From assembly GCA_947097535.1 (NCBI GenBank), contig CAMURM010000127.1, positions 1 through 5,651 of the forward strand: a stretch of 5,651 bases of DNA, given 5' to 3'. The DNA is from an uncultured Selenomonas sp. GTDB taxonomy: Bacteria; Bacillota; Negativicutes; Selenomonadales; Selenomonadaceae. Below are positions 5,206 through 5,651 of this stretch, piece after piece. The translations under genes and the position numbers were made by a program. The stretch's first letter is position 1. Every line of letters starts with the position of its first letter. The notes beneath the pieces were generated by a model. That model saw only the letters and a list, made by a program, of their open reading frames with translations. It had not been told where the DNA came from and ran no database searches.

Positions 5206-5651
5206 TTGGAAAAGATCCGCCTGGCGGCGGCGAAATGCATCCGTGGCTCGCTGCAGCCGCCGTGCCGCGCCTGCGAGGACGTTTGCCCCGCGGGCGCATT
5301 CCGCTGGGGCGTGCCTCACTCGGAACTTTGCATTGACTGCGGGCTCTGTACGGCAGTCTGTCCCGCCGCCGCCATCGAGACGCGGCTCGACTACGCGGCA
5401 AGGCTTACGCGAGCCGCCGCCGCAGCACGCGTGCGGCTCGCGTGTGCGAAGAGTGCGCCGGACTCGGCTCTGCCGTGTCTCGGCTTCCTCACGCGCGGCA
5501 TCCTCTGGGCGCTCGCCTCGCAGAAGGAGGTCGAGCTCGACATCGGCGCGTGCCGCGCCTGCTTGTCCGCCGTCCATGCACACCTCTGCCGCGAGGCCGC
5601 CGCCGTGAGCGCCGCCCTCGAAGCGGCAGGGCGAGCGCCTCTGCGCCTGCA
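5206..5651 (+). CDS. Cysteine-rich 4Fe-4S ferredoxin-like protein (3' end outside window)
   Basis: 148 codons are visible from a TTG start placed by the strong ribosome binding site; the frame is open to the edge. Residues 42-53 are a complete CxxCxxCxxxCP motif (C42, C45, C48, C52). The preceding motif is C20-x2-C23-x3-C27-P, lacking the usual first cysteine (Gln17); C11, nine residues before C20, may replace it. This predicts two [4Fe-4S] clusters and an electron-transfer role. After residue 60 come an Ala/Arg-rich helix and a second cysteine-bearing region: C80, PCLG (90-93), then C116-x2-C119 and C128, resembling C-terminal parts of larger 4Fe-4S proteins. No signal peptide is seen, so it is probably cytoplasmic. 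It is divergent from the toxin-antitoxin operon, and its partners would lie to the right of the window. The redox partner and pathway cannot be told. Confidence 0.85.
   Translation, partial: MEKIRLAAAKCIRGSLQPPCRACEDVCPAGAFRWGVPHSELCIDCGLCTAVCPAAAIETRLDYAARLTRAAAAARVRLACAKSAPDSALPCLGFLTRGILWALASQKEVELDIGACRACLSAVHAHLCREAAAVSAALEAAGRAPLRL

Noticed and set aside
5144..5608. 154-aa plus-strand and 127-aa minus-strand (5200-5583) frames over the ferredoxin-like gene
   Set aside because: Neither contains the cysteine motifs. The frame starting at TTG 5206 has the ribosome binding site and the 4Fe-4S motifs.

Overview
The window looks like chromosomal DNA from a GC-rich Negativicutes bacterium, most likely Selenomonas or a relative. 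The evidence is strong Shine-Dalgarno sites of the AAGGAGG/GGAGG type, TATAAT promoters, and a CobT homologue of the ArsA/ArsB kind known from Sporomusa and Veillonella. The two large genes are very GC-rich (sampled 60-base lines are 65-75% GC). The genus is inferred, not proven.

Layout, left to right. Positions 1-2030 (minus strand) hold one uninterrupted reading frame that runs off the left edge. It encodes two CobT-type base phosphoribosyltransferase domains in one polypeptide: a complete N-terminal domain and a shortened, degenerate C-terminal domain, joined by a hexapeptide-repeat linker. It starts inside the stop of the preceding gene (ATGA overlap). That gene, at 2027-4210 (minus strand), is tex, a complete S1-domain RNA-binding protein with its own promoter just upstream (4245-4274). 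The stretch 4211-4359 carries the tex promoter, a short inverted repeat and a rho-independent terminator.

Positions 4360-5089 form a visibly AT-richer, self-contained toxin-antitoxin unit on the minus strand: promoter, a 65-aa ribbon-helix-helix-like protein, a 77-aa RelB/DUF6290-like antitoxin and an 87-aa RelE/ParE-family toxin, followed by the terminator. Consecutive genes overlap by 8 bases. The first two proteins look like tandem paralogues, so this is a three-gene rather than a two-gene module.

From 5144 to the right edge, divergently on the plus strand, lies a promoter with a 7-15-7 inverted repeat over its -10 box. It is followed by a TTG-started gene for a cysteine-rich 4Fe-4S ferredoxin-like protein, cut by the window end.

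The most notable content is the two-domain CobT. Its first domain keeps both key glutamates (E187, E330), and at three base-contacting positions it has Tyr, Met and Met. These are the residues associated with activation of phenolic lower ligands, so the gene may encode a single-chain ArsAB-like enzyme that makes the lower ligand of phenolyl/cresolyl cobamides.
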